This document shows positions 27,887 through 37,814 of a DNA stretch of 64,000 nt, in pieces. The DNA is from Lentisphaerae bacterium ADurb.Bin082 (GTDB lineage Bacteria > Verrucomicrobiota > Lentisphaeria > Oligosphaerales > Oligosphaeraceae), in the NCBI GenBank assembly GCA_002070945.1, contig MWEG01000048.1, forward strand, positions 1 through 64,000, read 5' to 3'. The notes under the pieces were generated by a model that was not told the origin of the DNA, searched no databases, and was given only the letters and a program-made list of their open reading frames with translations. Made by a program: the position numbers and the translations under genes. Each line of letters starts with the position of its first letter. The first letter of the stretch is position 1.

Positions 27887-29644
27887 TTAACTAGTTTTCT
27901 GGGGAGGCAGCGTTAATCCATTTTGCGTCAGGAATGCGATAAATGCTTGCAAGATTTTATCGCTGCGGTCGATAATATCACTTTCGGTAAAGTCTGCCAA
28001 GGTTCTAGTCATTCTGGTCAGTTCGATAATCTTTGTTCCCTCTTTCAGTTTACCCTTGGCCGTCGCAAACCCGTGATAATATTTTTTCTTGTCTTCAAAA
28101 CGATAATCAGCGGCTCGAATATTTATTCGTTTTTCTAGTGGAGCTTTATTACCGAGCGATTCAAGGTTTTTTTCGTCGTTCAGAGTCTTTTCTTTCTCTT
28201 GGCGTCCACGGGGATATATATGTTCAATTTCAAAAATAGTTTCCAGCGACAATAACGGCTGTTTCTCATCTTGAAAAGCATACCACATAACCATAGATTT
28301 TGTAATCGGTCGAATATTGACAAAACGGAAGTCGGTGAGTTGTTGCTTAAGCGAGACCGCATCAAATTTGAAATCTTCAAAGGTAACAGGACGTCCTTCT
28401 ACGATATTCAACATTTCCGCATATACCGGAGTTCTCAGCATGTTTACGCCTGGATTAGTGATCGCATAGGCCCAAATAAATCCTGTAATTTTGCAAAGAA
28501 AGGCAAAAAACGCATCATCATCCAATAGATTTTCTGAATTTTTGTTTTGAAGGAAATAAACCGAAACGAAGTATGTCCACATTCCATTGGGTGCATAGTT
28601 GAGAACAAACAATCGGCGAAGAACGCGATCAGAGAAACGGTCCTCGTTTTGCGAAGAGACATCCTTCCAAAATTCCGCAAGACTTCTTAAATTGTCAAAG
28701 GTCTCGTCTTTGTATAGAATAGCGTATTCATCTTTTTCATAAAATTTTCGCAAGGCTTCTGTTGTTGAAGATTTAATGCCTTGTTTAGCTCGGGTGAAAT
28801 ACATGTAGCGAGTAAAGAGTTCATCCATCGGTGTACCTGTTGGCGGCTGAAAGATTTTCATGCATAATTCTTCCAGTTCCTTCCAGTGCTTGATAAAATA
28901 TTCCTTTCTGCCTGTTTTGGAGTAATGCTTGTAAAATTGAGCCTTAAAAATATCTGCATCGGATAATGGCTTTCCGCGATCATTCAGTGTCGAAAAAATT
29001 CGCAGGGCAGTATCTTGTGATACTGCTTCTATGAGAAGTAAAATACACTTGTCTAGGATTCGTGCAGGCAAAAAGGGAAAATAACTTGGGAATGATTGGA
29101 GGAATTCATCTATCTTCTGAAGAAAGAAACGATAGTTTTCGGCATAGTTGCTACGTTTTTCTTTTTGAACAGTGCCTGAACGAAGAATTTCCAGAAATTC
29201 TTCTTTATCGTTATCCGTAGCCACTTCGGAGTCTATTTTCAACGCGGTTTTATCCGGATTTCCCAATTCATCGTATTTCCAAATGCACTTTTCAATATCT
29301 TCCCTGATCCTACGCGAATTTTCATCCCGCATATGTTCAAATTTACCATAAAAAGCACGGAGTATCAAGAGGAATGTTGTAAGGCGTTGTTGACCATCAA
29401 TGACTTCCTTTTTTCCACGGCCATTGTCGAAAGTTACAATTGAGCCGAGGTAATACTCCTCATCCTTGTTAAATTTAGAATAGTCATTATCTGGAAATGC
29501 GAAAGAGAAAATATCATCCCATAAGGTTTGGCATTCTGTCTTTTCCCATGCGTATGGACGTTGATAGTCCGGAATCAAATAATCGGCTTTATTGCCCTGA
29601 AAAATTTCTTTAATGGTTTTTTGGTCAACACTAAGTTTTGACAT
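27887..29644 (-). CDS. DUF262/DUF1524 (GmrSD-like) protein
   Basis: A 585-residue protein combining the two halves of the GmrSD type IV restriction family. The N-terminal DUF262 (ParB/sulfiredoxin-like) domain has LIPDYQRPYAWE near residue 22 and the nucleotide-site motif VIDGQQRLTTF near residue 82. The C-terminal DUF1524 HNH-like domain has EIEHIYPRGRQEKEKTLND and LESLGNK near residues 472-500, with the catalytic His. The ATG at 29644 is chosen from the domain start and an upstream AGGGA; a GTG at 29728 would overlap the small ORF before it. The likely role is defence against modified phage DNA. The neighbourhood is an island of DNA-processing genes, and codon use is more AT-rich than in the ATPase region. 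Confidence 0.8.
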   Translation of the reverse strand: MSKLSVDQKTIKEIFQGNKADYLIPDYQRPYAWEKTECQTLWDDIFSFAFPDNDYSKFNKDEEYYLGSIVTFDNGRGKKEVIDGQQRLTTFLLILRAFYGKFEHMRDENSRRIREDIEKCIWKYDELGNPDKTALKIDSEVATDNDKEEFLEILRSGTVQKEKRSNYAENYRFFLQKIDEFLQSFPSYFPFLPARILDKCILLLIEAVSQDTALRIFSTLNDRGKPLSDADIFKAQFYKHYSKTGRKEYFIKHWKELEELCMKIFQPPTGTPMDELFTRYMYFTRAKQGIKSSTTEALRKFYEKDEYAILYKDETFDNLRSLAEFWKDVSSQNEDRFSDRVLRRLFVLNYAPNGMWTYFVSVYFLQNKNSENLLDDDAFFAFLCKITGFIWAYAITNPGVNMLRTPVYAEMLNIVEGRPVTFEDFKFDAVSLKQQLTDFRFVNIRPITKSMVMWYAFQDEKQPLLSLETIFEIEHIYPRGRQEKEKTLNDEKNLESLGNKAPLEKRINIRAADYRFEDKKKYYHGFATAKGKLKEGTKIIELTRMTRTLADFTESDIIDRSDKILQAFIAFLTQNGLTLPPQKTS

Positions 29645-29724
29645 TTTGCTTTTCCCTGTGTTACAGTTTTCCTTGTGCAATAACTCCATTTTCTGTGAAC
29701 ATCGTATTCCAGCCGCTGAGCAGT

Positions 29725-29943
29725 TCACTTGAATGACAATTCCAACCGATGTGGCTCATACTTGCGTTCCCCATGATGTTTAAAGCAAGTTGCCGAATTC
29801 ATCAGTTTGGCATTGAAAATCCACGGCTTATCAGCAGTTTGAAATCTGTCAATGAAATCCGTTAACGCTGGTAAACAGCGTTGGTTCTGGTTGATAATGG
29901 CATCTTTCAATGTCTGTTCCTGATAGTTGTCAGTCAAGTACAT
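29725..29943 (-). CDS. Small ORF before the DUF262 gene, unrecognised
   Basis: A 72-residue frame ending in TGA that overlaps a possible GTG start of the DUF262 frame (GTGA). The sequence is soluble and mixed (LTDNYQEQTLKDAIINQNQR). No family is recognised and no Shine-Dalgarno sequence is seen. It may be a short partner gene, part of the DUF262 gene's ancestral N-terminus, or chance. Confidence 0.3.
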   Translation of the reverse strand: MYLTDNYQEQTLKDAIINQNQRCLPALTDFIDRFQTADKPWIFNAKLMNSATCFKHHGERKYEPHRLELSFK

Positions 29944-30112
29944 GAAAAGGGGTATCTATTTGATACTGTGTATCGGGCCTCTTGACTTTTGAAAAAGTTA
30001 CCACTCCCAAAAACAAGGAGAGCCAGACATTGCTCGGAAATTTTAACATGGATTTGCTGTTTTTCAACCTGTCTCATCCAAAAATAGAAAAACTGCCTTT
30101 CCTCCTTCCCTT

Positions 30113-33100
30113 TCACTCCACCTCAACACACTTCCCCATCAATGGGAAATGTATAATAGTTTTGCTGACTTTTTTGCTGGTTGCTTTTTCGACCGCATTG
30201 CGGTAGATTTCGAGTTGGGCGGCGTGGCTGGCGGCTTCGGCTAGGGGGTCGGGTTTGATGGTGGTCTTGTGGTCAACGATCACGTAGCCGTCGCCAGTGT
30301 CAATCAGCATGTCGATAAAGCCCTGAAAGAGCTGGCCGTGATCATTGCGCCAGGTCATCGGCACTTCGCAAGTGACTGAGCTGCCAGGGAATTCGCTCTT
30401 GACCCAATCGTAGAGACGCTGGCAGGCAGTGACGACTGTCTCCGGCTTTACCGCATTCTGCTGCTGCCAGTTGGCGAGCAGACGCTCAGCCATTTGCTTT
30501 TGGTCTGTCTGCGGGTTGAGGGCAAAGAATCCATGAAAGGCATTGCCTAACAAGTCGTATTCATCCGGCTTGCAGCGAGGCCATTCCAGCTGCGGCTTCC
30601 ACTCGCACATCAGCTTGGCCGTGCCAGTTTGCTTTGGCAACAGGCTGGGCGCGACTCGGGCAGGAAGGTGCGTTTTGGCGGCAGTCGCGGGAAGCGAATC
30701 CATGAACACCGGCGGACTAGCCAGCGCAGTCAGAGTTTCCGGCGGCGATAGAATCTTTGTATGCAGCTCAAAGTCCTTGTCGCCGACTGTCCAGGTCGCT
30801 GTGCCTGCATCTAGAGGGAAGTCCCAGCTCAAGCCATCGGAAAGACGTTCGAGCCAAGAAATGAATAGCCGATCAGGCGTTGCGGGGTCTTTCTTGAGCT
30901 CAGTTTTAGTCGGTTCTTTGCGCTGGATGGCGAAGATTAGGCGTTCTTTGGCGCGGGTCAGGCCAACATAAAAGAGACGCTTGTCCTCTTCGCAGGCGCG
31001 AGTTTCGGCTTCTATCTGCTGGGGGTGCGTTTCCAGCGCCTCTGTCAGCGAACTGAATGGGTAGTCGCCGCAGAAGTTTGGCCAATAGTGGAGGCTGCGG
31101 TCTTGCAGCGGATTCCGCAAATCGAAGTGCTGCGCTTGCTTGGCGCTGATGTCGAAAGCGCTTGCTTTGTCATCAGAGTCGAGTGATTCGAGAATGACGA
31201 TGGGCCATTCGAGTCCCTTGGCCTTGTGATAAGTCAGCACATTGACGCTGTTGCGTCCGAACCCCGGCGCTGCCTTGATTTTATCATCGTTGAGCAGCAT
31301 GGCGGCAAAGCCGGCAGGGGTGGCGGCGCGACGTTCGAGCTGTGCCTGTTCCATGTACTGCTGGCACAGACGGCGCAGTTCCTCAAGATTGCTCATGCGG
31401 CAGTCTGGAAACGGCATTTTCTGCAAGCGGAGGTCAAGCTCAAACGCGGTGATGACCTGCTCCAGAATCTCCAGCGGCGTCGCATCGTTAGGCTTCTGCA
31501 ATTTTTGCAGAAGCGGGTTAGTACGGAGGTCTTCCAGAAAGTCCTTTCCGGCGCGGTCTGCCTCTGACAGGGCAAGCCAGTCATTTTTCGCCTTCTGCAA
31601 GCGTTGCAGCCAATCCGGGAAGTCGTTGCTGAGGGCAAGGATAGTCGCCAGGGCGACAGTGTCTTGCGGGTCAATGCAGTAGCGGTAGGCCGCCAGGATC
31701 AGCTGACATTCCGGGGCGTCCATCAGTTTGCCGGGAGGCGCCGACGCCTGGATATTCCTGGCCTTCAGAGCTTGAGCTAACTCAGCGCAGTGGTTGTTGG
31801 TTTTCATCAGGACGCCAATGTCCGAGGGTAGGACGCCCTCGTCGCGAATTAGGCTGGCAATGCCATCGGCAAGAGCCTGCCAGCGTTCAGCGTTTTTACT
31901 GGCGCAGAGATGCCAGGCTTCAATGCGCCCGCCCGCCGCTTCAGATGCTCGCTCGGGCGGTATCGCCAGCTGGACTTCCTTTTCCGGCACATCACTAAAG
32001 GCTTTTGTAAAGACTTCATTGGCAAGACTCACCAGGTTTTCCTGCGAGCGCCAGGAGTACGGCAGCTGTTCGACATCCGTGATCGCGTTGGCGGCAGCGT
32101 GCATCAATTCCGGGTCAGTGCCGCGGAAGCCGTAGATAGCCTGCTTGGGGTCGCCGACCCACACGGAGCCTTTTTCCGAATATTCATTCAGTTTCAGGAA
32201 GAGCGCCAGCTGGATAGGGCTCGTATCCTGAAACTCATCTACCAGAATTTGACTGAGGCGGTCGCGCAGCAGTCTGCCGAAGTCCGGATTGCCCTCAAGC
32301 AGTTCGAGGACTTTGCTTTCCTGATCAACGAAATCAATCAGCCCCCAAGCTTTTTTATACTTGTCATATTCCTGCAACGCCTCTGCTGCACACGCAAAAA
32401 CGCCGCGCACCATCGTGCATAAGTCGTCATACAACTCCCGGCTGGAGAGCAGTTCGTCTTGCAAGCTTTGCAGCAATTCAATAGGAAAGTCTTGGTCCTT
32501 GGTCTTGGCATAGCTGCTGTCAGACAACGAGCCGGCAGTATGCCAGGTTGGAGAACGCAAAAAGGAATTGGCTTTGTCTATGGTATCCTGGGTTCCCTTT
32601 CCCTCTGCCTTAAACTCCGCGCAGGGTTTGATGCGTGCGGCGATGTCATCAAGAGAGAGCTTCTGGCTGGCCGTGAAGATAGTCTTGAGGGCATTGCAGG
32701 AGTCTTCCGCGCATTGCTCCAGTTGTTCCTTGCTCAAGTTGTTGCTGCGAGCCAGGTCAACGATGGTTTTTACGTCGTCTTTCCAATCCGGGAGCTTCCG
32801 ATGTGGGTTTTGCTTGAGCGGAGAGAGATTGAGACGGAACCCGACCTCATTCAGCTTTTCTGCGTGTTTTTCGATTACGCGACTGATGGCTGCCTCGAAG
32901 AACAGCGTGGCATTTTCCTCAGGGATGACATCGAGTTGCGGCGGCAGACCGGCTTCAATGGCGTATTGATCGAGAATCTGCCCGCAGACGCTGTTGACCG
33001 TGCCGATCAGTCCCTCAAAGACCCGCTGCGCTTCGTCGGTCTTGCCTTTGTCGAGAAGTTTTTCTCGGATACGGCTTTGCAATTCAGCGGCGGCCTTGAC

Positions 33101-33226
33101 AGTGAACGTGGTGGCGAGGAGCTGTTCCGGCGGTGTGCCCCCCGCGATTGACTCGCTGAGACGCACCATCAGCCGATATGTTTTGCCGGAACCGGCGCTA
33201 GCCTTGATCATTTTAATCGGATTCAT
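30113..33226 (-). CDS. UvrD/AddA-like helicase-nuclease
   Basis: A 1037-residue superfamily 1A helicase with a C-terminal nuclease. Walker A is KASAGSGKTY (residues 9-18). Helicase motifs follow: ILVDEFQDTSPIQ (motif II, near 328), SVWVGDPKQAIYGFRGTDP, LPYSWRSQENLV, VNVLTYHKAKGLEWP and LFYVGLTRAKERL. The end carries a RecB-type nuclease core (DGYVIVDHKTTI near 985, preceded by GFIDMLID, then AAQLEIYRNAV). It is shorter than Bacillus AddA (about 1230). AAGGAG precedes the ATG, which overlaps the AddB-like stop (ATGA). The pair should process DNA ends. Confidence 0.88.
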   Translation of the reverse strand: MNPIKMIKASAGSGKTYRLMVRLSESIAGGTPPEQLLATTFTVKAAAELQSRIREKLLDKGKTDEAQRVFEGLIGTVNSVCGQILDQYAIEAGLPPQLDVIPEENATLFFEAAISRVIEKHAEKLNEVGFRLNLSPLKQNPHRKLPDWKDDVKTIVDLARSNNLSKEQLEQCAEDSCNALKTIFTASQKLSLDDIAARIKPCAEFKAEGKGTQDTIDKANSFLRSPTWHTAGSLSDSSYAKTKDQDFPIELLQSLQDELLSSRELYDDLCTMVRGVFACAAEALQEYDKYKKAWGLIDFVDQESKVLELLEGNPDFGRLLRDRLSQILVDEFQDTSPIQLALFLKLNEYSEKGSVWVGDPKQAIYGFRGTDPELMHAAANAITDVEQLPYSWRSQENLVSLANEVFTKAFSDVPEKEVQLAIPPERASEAAGGRIEAWHLCASKNAERWQALADGIASLIRDEGVLPSDIGVLMKTNNHCAELAQALKARNIQASAPPGKLMDAPECQLILAAYRYCIDPQDTVALATILALSNDFPDWLQRLQKAKNDWLALSEADRAGKDFLEDLRTNPLLQKLQKPNDATPLEILEQVITAFELDLRLQKMPFPDCRMSNLEELRRLCQQYMEQAQLERRAATPAGFAAMLLNDDKIKAAPGFGRNSVNVLTYHKAKGLEWPIVILESLDSDDKASAFDISAKQAQHFDLRNPLQDRSLHYWPNFCGDYPFSSLTEALETHPQQIEAETRACEEDKRLFYVGLTRAKERLIFAIQRKEPTKTELKKDPATPDRLFISWLERLSDGLSWDFPLDAGTATWTVGDKDFELHTKILSPPETLTALASPPVFMDSLPATAAKTHLPARVAPSLLPKQTGTAKLMCEWKPQLEWPRCKPDEYDLLGNAFHGFFALNPQTDQKQMAERLLANWQQQNAVKPETVVTACQRLYDWVKSEFPGSSVTCEVPMTWRNDHGQLFQGFIDMLIDTGDGYVIVDHKTTIKPDPLAEAASHAAQLEIYRNAVEKATSKKVSKTIIHFPLMGKCVEVE

Positions 33227-35718
33227 TCGTTATCTCCTTCTCGCTCGCACAGCGTGCTGAAATGACAAAATTTGCAGGTAGCGCTCTTGGTAAGCGGCAG
33301 GGAGTCCTGCGGTGGCTTTTCTTTCAGTTCTTTCTCTTCGGCGAAACCGCGCTCCAGGTATCCTGTGCCCATTTGCCCCAGGCGGATATCCAAGGTTTCC
33401 ACGGCACGCTGCCAGAGGTTCTTCCAGTTTGGCGCGTCGCTTTCGAGAAATTGCTGGCTGGGAAACAGGAAGTATTTGCAGTCCACGTTGAAGTCCGTTG
33501 AATCAAGCAGCCAGGTGTAGGTCGCCAGCTGCAACGCATTGTTCTTCTTGAGTTCGTCTTGCAAATAAGTCGCAGAGGACCATTTCATGTCGAAGACAAC
33601 GCGCTTCCCAGAAGGCTCCTCCAGCAGGATGTCAATTTTGCCGGTGAAATCATGGTCATTGAGGGTTGAAGTGCATTCGTGTTCCGTGCCGACGACCGTG
33701 AGATTCTTCGAGTTGATTTCCTCAAACAGCTTTTTGATAGCTTGGCACAGGGTGTTGCGAATGCGATCCTTCGTCGCTCCCTGTCCGTCCAGAAGCAGCT
33801 CGGCGGCCATTTGGGGGACTAGTTCGTCAAACAGCTCTCCGGCGCGTCGCTCCGCCTCCTCCGGCAGCCAGCTTTTGCTTTCGGTCAGCAGTTTCTCCAC
33901 GACTTTGTGGGCCAGGGTGCCGTACATTTGACTGCCAGTGGGGACATTCGTGGCCGGCGGCATCCGAAGCCCAATGTAGTCATTGAGAAACCACTGGAAG
34001 GGACAAGTCAGCAGCGAGTTCATCTGCGTATAGGAGAGTCGCCGCAATGGCGTAACCGACGATGGCTCCAGCTCCGGCGACGGCGTCGGCGCGGGGGTTG
34101 ACAGGTCCCGAGTCAGTTTGACGCTACGGTCTGCGAGACGCCATTGGCCGCTGGCATCGCAGAGCGTTTCGGCATCGACCTCCTTCCGATTCTGGAGTTC
34201 ATTCAGGAAAGGATGCGGGAAGGCGGCCTCGCCAGCCAGGAGCCGCGGGGTGAAGACGATTAGGCGCTGCCGGGCATGGCAGGTGGCGTTAGTCCAGGAG
34301 CGGTGTTCGAGCTGACGGGCGGCGTGCGGGTTGAAGTCAGGCGGCGCGGCGCGTTCCTCTGCCGTCCAGCTGGTGTAATTTGTCCGGCCGTCATCAAGGA
34401 AATTCCACCAAAGGACAGTATCGCAATCCGCCTGGAGTTTGGCCGGATGGTTGACGCAGTGGAAGCGATTGACTTCGGCGCAGCGGTCGTCATTGTCGCT
34501 GCCGCTGCCGATGATGCTATCGAGCATCCGCGCCAACTCAATGCGGCTGACGTCTGTCTTCCCATTGAGGATGTTGATTAGCGCCTTGGCATGCAGCAGA
34601 GCCGTGCCCAGGCCAGGAGTCTTTGTTACTTGCGGCCCCAGGCGGGGTTGCAAGAATTTGCAACGCTCAATCAGAAGGCTGGCAGAGACCTTGTCCTCTG
34701 CCTGGAAACTCTGGTTTTCAAGCAGGTCGCGGAGTTCTGTGAGCTTGTTTAGTTCGGCTTTTGGGTTCGAGTAATAACCATGCTTGTTTTGGCGGATGGT
34801 ATCGGTCGCTTGATTCCAGGCGTTTTGCCATTCCTCGCCGCCGATGCCCGGCTCTTTCTGCAAGGCATCGATTAATGGGCGCCGGATATAGTAGGGGAAA
34901 GGCGCATCAGCCAGCAGCAGGAGTTCGAGGAAACGCTGCGGCTGAAACGGTTTCCAGACGGTTTCCAGGAACAGCGGCAGAATTTGCAAGGATTCCCGCC
35001 AGCGGGAAGAGCGTTGTTCGCCGACAGCGCCAAAGCCAAAGCGATGCAGAATACCGTCAAGCAGACCCGAGTCGCCATGGCAAATGATGGCGACGCCTTG
35101 GTTGTCGCCTTGCGCCAGATAACGCGCCAGCTGCGTTGCCAGCGTTGCCTCGTCCCGCCCGGTAACCTGAATGACTTCCGGCGCGGTGTCCGGAGCGGCG
35201 TCTTCCGGTTCAATCAAATGAGCGCCATTGCGACGGAGCGTGGCGAAGATTTCTCGCCAGACCCACGGCAGCAGAGCAAGCGGCTCAGTCAAGCGAATTT
35301 CATCGGAGCAGGGCGTCTTGTCAAGCGCTTTGAGTACGTTTCGCAGACGGTCTGGCGCTCCAGGTGCCAGTGTCAGCGGATTCTGCTCAAGCGTCGCCAG
35401 CGTCTGCAAGCGTTGCGAAGGCGCCTCTTTCGCATCCCAGCCGGCTTCGATGAGTTCATCGCGCCAGGCGAGCAGCTGCTGCGCAGTTGTCCAGGCATCC
35501 AGCCTGAACGATTCCCGGCACCAGTCCGGAGTGACCGCTTTGATTTTTTCCACGTACTGATTGATTCGTTCCGGCGTGCTGCTTTGTATTCCGGATAGCC
35601 CAAGGCGTTCCTCCAGCACTTGCAGCATTTGCAAAGGGCCGCAGACAATTTTCCCCAATGAAGCAGCTTCCGACGACCATTCCGAGCCGTCGAGAAACAT
35701 CCCAAACGTTATGTGCAT
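33223..35718 (-). CDS. AddB-like PD-(D/E)XK nuclease with Fe-S cysteines
   Basis: An 831-residue protein. The N-terminal two thirds are helicase-like without a P-loop, as in an inactivated AddB/RecC-type scaffold. The C-terminal Cas4/RecB-type nuclease has RVVFDMKWSS (D-x-K near residue 707) and NALQLATYTWLL (Q-x3-Y). Four cysteines suit a 4Fe-4S clasp: one in LLTCPFQWFLNDYIG near 573 and three in CKFCHFSTLC near 818. CAGGAG lies 5 bases before the ATG. It is coupled to the UvrD-like gene by a 4-base overlap. Bacillus AddB is about 1160 residues, so this is a compact version. Confidence 0.8.
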   Translation of the reverse strand: MHITFGMFLDGSEWSSEAASLGKIVCGPLQMLQVLEERLGLSGIQSSTPERINQYVEKIKAVTPDWCRESFRLDAWTTAQQLLAWRDELIEAGWDAKEAPSQRLQTLATLEQNPLTLAPGAPDRLRNVLKALDKTPCSDEIRLTEPLALLPWVWREIFATLRRNGAHLIEPEDAAPDTAPEVIQVTGRDEATLATQLARYLAQGDNQGVAIICHGDSGLLDGILHRFGFGAVGEQRSSRWRESLQILPLFLETVWKPFQPQRFLELLLLADAPFPYYIRRPLIDALQKEPGIGGEEWQNAWNQATDTIRQNKHGYYSNPKAELNKLTELRDLLENQSFQAEDKVSASLLIERCKFLQPRLGPQVTKTPGLGTALLHAKALINILNGKTDVSRIELARMLDSIIGSGSDNDDRCAEVNRFHCVNHPAKLQADCDTVLWWNFLDDGRTNYTSWTAEERAAPPDFNPHAARQLEHRSWTNATCHARQRLIVFTPRLLAGEAAFPHPFLNELQNRKEVDAETLCDASGQWRLADRSVKLTRDLSTPAPTPSPELEPSSVTPLRRLSYTQMNSLLTCPFQWFLNDYIGLRMPPATNVPTGSQMYGTLAHKVVEKLLTESKSWLPEEAERRAGELFDELVPQMAAELLLDGQGATKDRIRNTLCQAIKKLFEEINSKNLTVVGTEHECTSTLNDHDFTGKIDILLEEPSGKRVVFDMKWSSATYLQDELKKNNALQLATYTWLLDSTDFNVDCKYFLFPSQQFLESDAPNWKNLWQRAVETLDIRLGQMGTGYLERGFAEEKELKEKPPQDSLPLTKSATCKFCHFSTLCEREGDNE

Positions 35719-35874
35719 TCCGGACTCCTGGGTTGGTGGTTAAGAGACTTGTTGACAAAGTACAAAGAAAATGGAAAGATATAAGAAAAAATGAATATGT
35801 CAACCGTGAAATCGATCAATGAAGAGGACTTATTGCCTAAAAAAAGAATTTGTTAATGTGCTAAATCCTGTGAC

Positions 35875-36015
35875 AGAAAGAGAGATTTGGCACAGTGGTT
35901 GTGCTGGTAGGCGTCTGGCAGTGCCCCTACTGGGCACCACTTTTGAGGGTACCACTGCTCCAGGCTTCAGCCTGGGGATAGACGTGCCCCAAAACTGGTG
36001 CCTTGTAAAGGCACT
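35875..36015 (+). repeat. Dispersed palindromic element, copy 2
   Basis: The reverse complement of the element at 15486-15620: AGAGAGATTTGGCACAGTGG, GTGCCCCTACTGGGCAC, then CAGGCTTCAGCCTG. Its end (GCACTAC) supplies the TAG stop codon of the 434-residue gene on the minus strand. Confidence 0.75.
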
Positions 36016-37318
36016 ACAGAAGACTGACGCATTGCTCCGGATGGGTCGAATCGTCGTTTTCGAGGTGGTCAATGCCCCAGAACTGGCGGTCATGGAAGCC
36101 GGGCACGCTGTTGTCAAGGCCGACTAGGGCAGGGCGTTGGCCGATGGCGTGTGCGACCAGGTCATAGTCGGCAAAGCTGAATCCGCGCTTGTTCCACTGG
36201 AATGGGGAGACGCCCAGGTCGCTGACGAGGAATTGGAGCAAGGGCAGCAAGTTGGGTTCTGTATCAATGGGCGCTATTGTGTACGTTCGGATGCCGCAGT
36301 GGTATTCACTTACGCGTCGCATCAATCTGTGCGAGGCAGTCGGGGTGACGAGCCAGAGGAGATTGCCGCCATCCTCGGCAACGACTGTCCTGGCAAAACC
36401 CGGCTGCTGGCTTTCCAGAACAGTCAGAATTTGGCTGATCGGCTGCAGGTTCTGCACGCGCAGAAGCAGTAGCTTGGCGGTATCCTGGCGGCTGAGGCCG
36501 AGTTCGGCCTCGGAGTATTTTTGCAGCCAGTCGCAGACCAGCTGCGGGCAGAGGTGGTCGATGAGCGCCGAGGCAAACACGTCAGCCCGAGAATGGCGGG
36601 AAAGCGACGTGGCAATTTCCGCTTGATAGACCGCATCGTCTTCCAAGGCTTTTTTCAGCAGCGGTTCCAGGGGCGTCTTTTCCCTCCACCAGGTACCAAG
36701 CAGGTCATTTTCCCGGTGATTTTGGTAGGAATAGTCCATATAGGGAGCATAGCGGCTTTTTGGTGGTGGTGGCACGTTTTGTCTATATGGTTCGGCGAGC
36801 ATGCGGATGGGCGCGGCAATGACGGAGCTGGTGTCTAGGCTTGCCAGGTGGGGACGTATGGCTTTGCCATTCCAGGCGCACTGGTTGCCCAGGTCGATCA
36901 GAGTCAGCCACGAGTCCTCGTCGCCCCAGTAAGCCAGATTGAGCAGTTTTCGGTCAGTGCTGTTTGGACGCGGCTCGAATGAAGAGTAGAGTCTGAACAT
37001 GGTCAGGGTAGCCAGCGGCAGGGCGATTTCCATGTCCAGGGATTTGGCAAAGGCGTTCCAGGAGAAGTTGGGGTTTTTCTTCCAATGGCTTTGTTTGCAA
37101 AGTTGCTGTCGCTCATCGTCGTCAAGGCGTTCCAGGCGGAAGAGGTCATGCAGGGGGTGGTTGTGGTCTTGCCAGGCAGGTGGAGTCGTGGTGGTTTTAC
37201 CGAAGTCCCGGAGCTGGCGGCTGCCCGCGCTATAGGCGACCAGCTTGAGAAAGCGTCTGCAGGTGCGCAAAGACTCAAGGGCAGAACGCAAGGTGGCTGA
37301 AATCGCATGGGTTGGCAT
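36014..37318 (-). CDS. Unrecognised 434-residue protein in the helicase-nuclease cluster
   Basis: No family is recognised. The protein is soluble, without signal peptide or membrane segments, and rich in Trp, Leu and His (ENDLLGTWWREKTPLEPLLK, HPLHDLFRLERLDDDERQQL). A possible internal landmark is the C-terminal half (GGNLLWLVTPTASHRLMRRV), which reads as a compact alpha/beta domain. GGAGAG lies 7 bases before the ATG. It is on the same strand as the AddB-like gene (295 bases downstream) and the ClpP-AAA operon (upstream), separated from both by repeats. Its stop codon lies in a dispersed repeat, so the C-terminus may have been changed by insertion. Confidence 0.7.
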   Translation of the reverse strand: MPTHAISATLRSALESLRTCRRFLKLVAYSAGSRQLRDFGKTTTTPPAWQDHNHPLHDLFRLERLDDDERQQLCKQSHWKKNPNFSWNAFAKSLDMEIALPLATLTMFRLYSSFEPRPNSTDRKLLNLAYWGDEDSWLTLIDLGNQCAWNGKAIRPHLASLDTSSVIAAPIRMLAEPYRQNVPPPPKSRYAPYMDYSYQNHRENDLLGTWWREKTPLEPLLKKALEDDAVYQAEIATSLSRHSRADVFASALIDHLCPQLVCDWLQKYSEAELGLSRQDTAKLLLLRVQNLQPISQILTVLESQQPGFARTVVAEDGGNLLWLVTPTASHRLMRRVSEYHCGIRTYTIAPIDTEPNLLPLLQFLVSDLGVSPFQWNKRGFSFADYDLVAHAIGQRPALVGLDNSVPGFHDRQFWGIDHLENDDSTHPEQCVSLL

Positions 37319-37389
37319 GGTGTCTCTCCAAAAGGTGATGGTTGAACCAAATCCGAGGCGAATCTCGTCATATCCTTACTATACCACCG

Positions 37390-37425
37390 CGCCCCGGACG
37401 CCTATTGTCCGGGATAGGCGAGGGG
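37390..37425. repeat. CCCGGAC hairpin element, copy 1
   Basis: CCCCGGACGCCTATTGTCCG plus GG forms a stem-loop (one mismatch in the stem), about 75-105 bases upstream of the 434-residue gene. The same element lies upstream of clpP at 41602-41634. Confidence 0.6.
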
Positions 37426-37439
37426 CGAGTATCTTAGGC

Positions 37440-37720
37440 ACCCGTATCTTCGCTCCGCAGTCCATCGTCTATTCACGTCCACTCACGTCCACTAAAGTCC
37501 ATTGTACTACTATCCGCCAACTTCTTGTTTTTTGTGAAAGATTTCAGGAAAATTAATCTTCAAGCGATTGGTATACAATGGATAACAAAAGCTCCACGCA
37601 ACACCCAGACAACATGTTTTCAGCGCTAATTGTAGTGGCCCCTACGGGACATCACTTTAGTGGGCGTACTTCCCCAGGCTGAAGCCTAGGGTTAAGCATG
37701 GTTAAGTGCCTACGGCGCAA
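37440..37720. repeat. GTCCAC array and palindromic element, copy 3
   Basis: A short inverted GTCCAC array lies at 37468-37503. A shortened copy of the palindromic element (GTGGCCCCTACGGGAC, CCCCAGGCTGAAGCCT, GTTAAGCATGGTTAAG, CTACGGCGC) lies at 37632-37720. No gene is seen between 37319 and 38133. Confidence 0.65.
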
Positions 37721-37814
37721 AGTAATGTGACTTTAAGCAAGGTGCATCTGTCCCGGCTGGAAGCCTGTGGAAGCCTGTGTAAGACAGGTGTCGAAAGCAC
37801 CACCGTCCGCAGTT

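Noticed and set aside
29934..30116. A 60-residue ORF overlapping the stop of the UvrD-like gene (GTGA)
   Set aside because: No ribosome-binding site, basic low-complexity product and no family; the overlap is probably chance.
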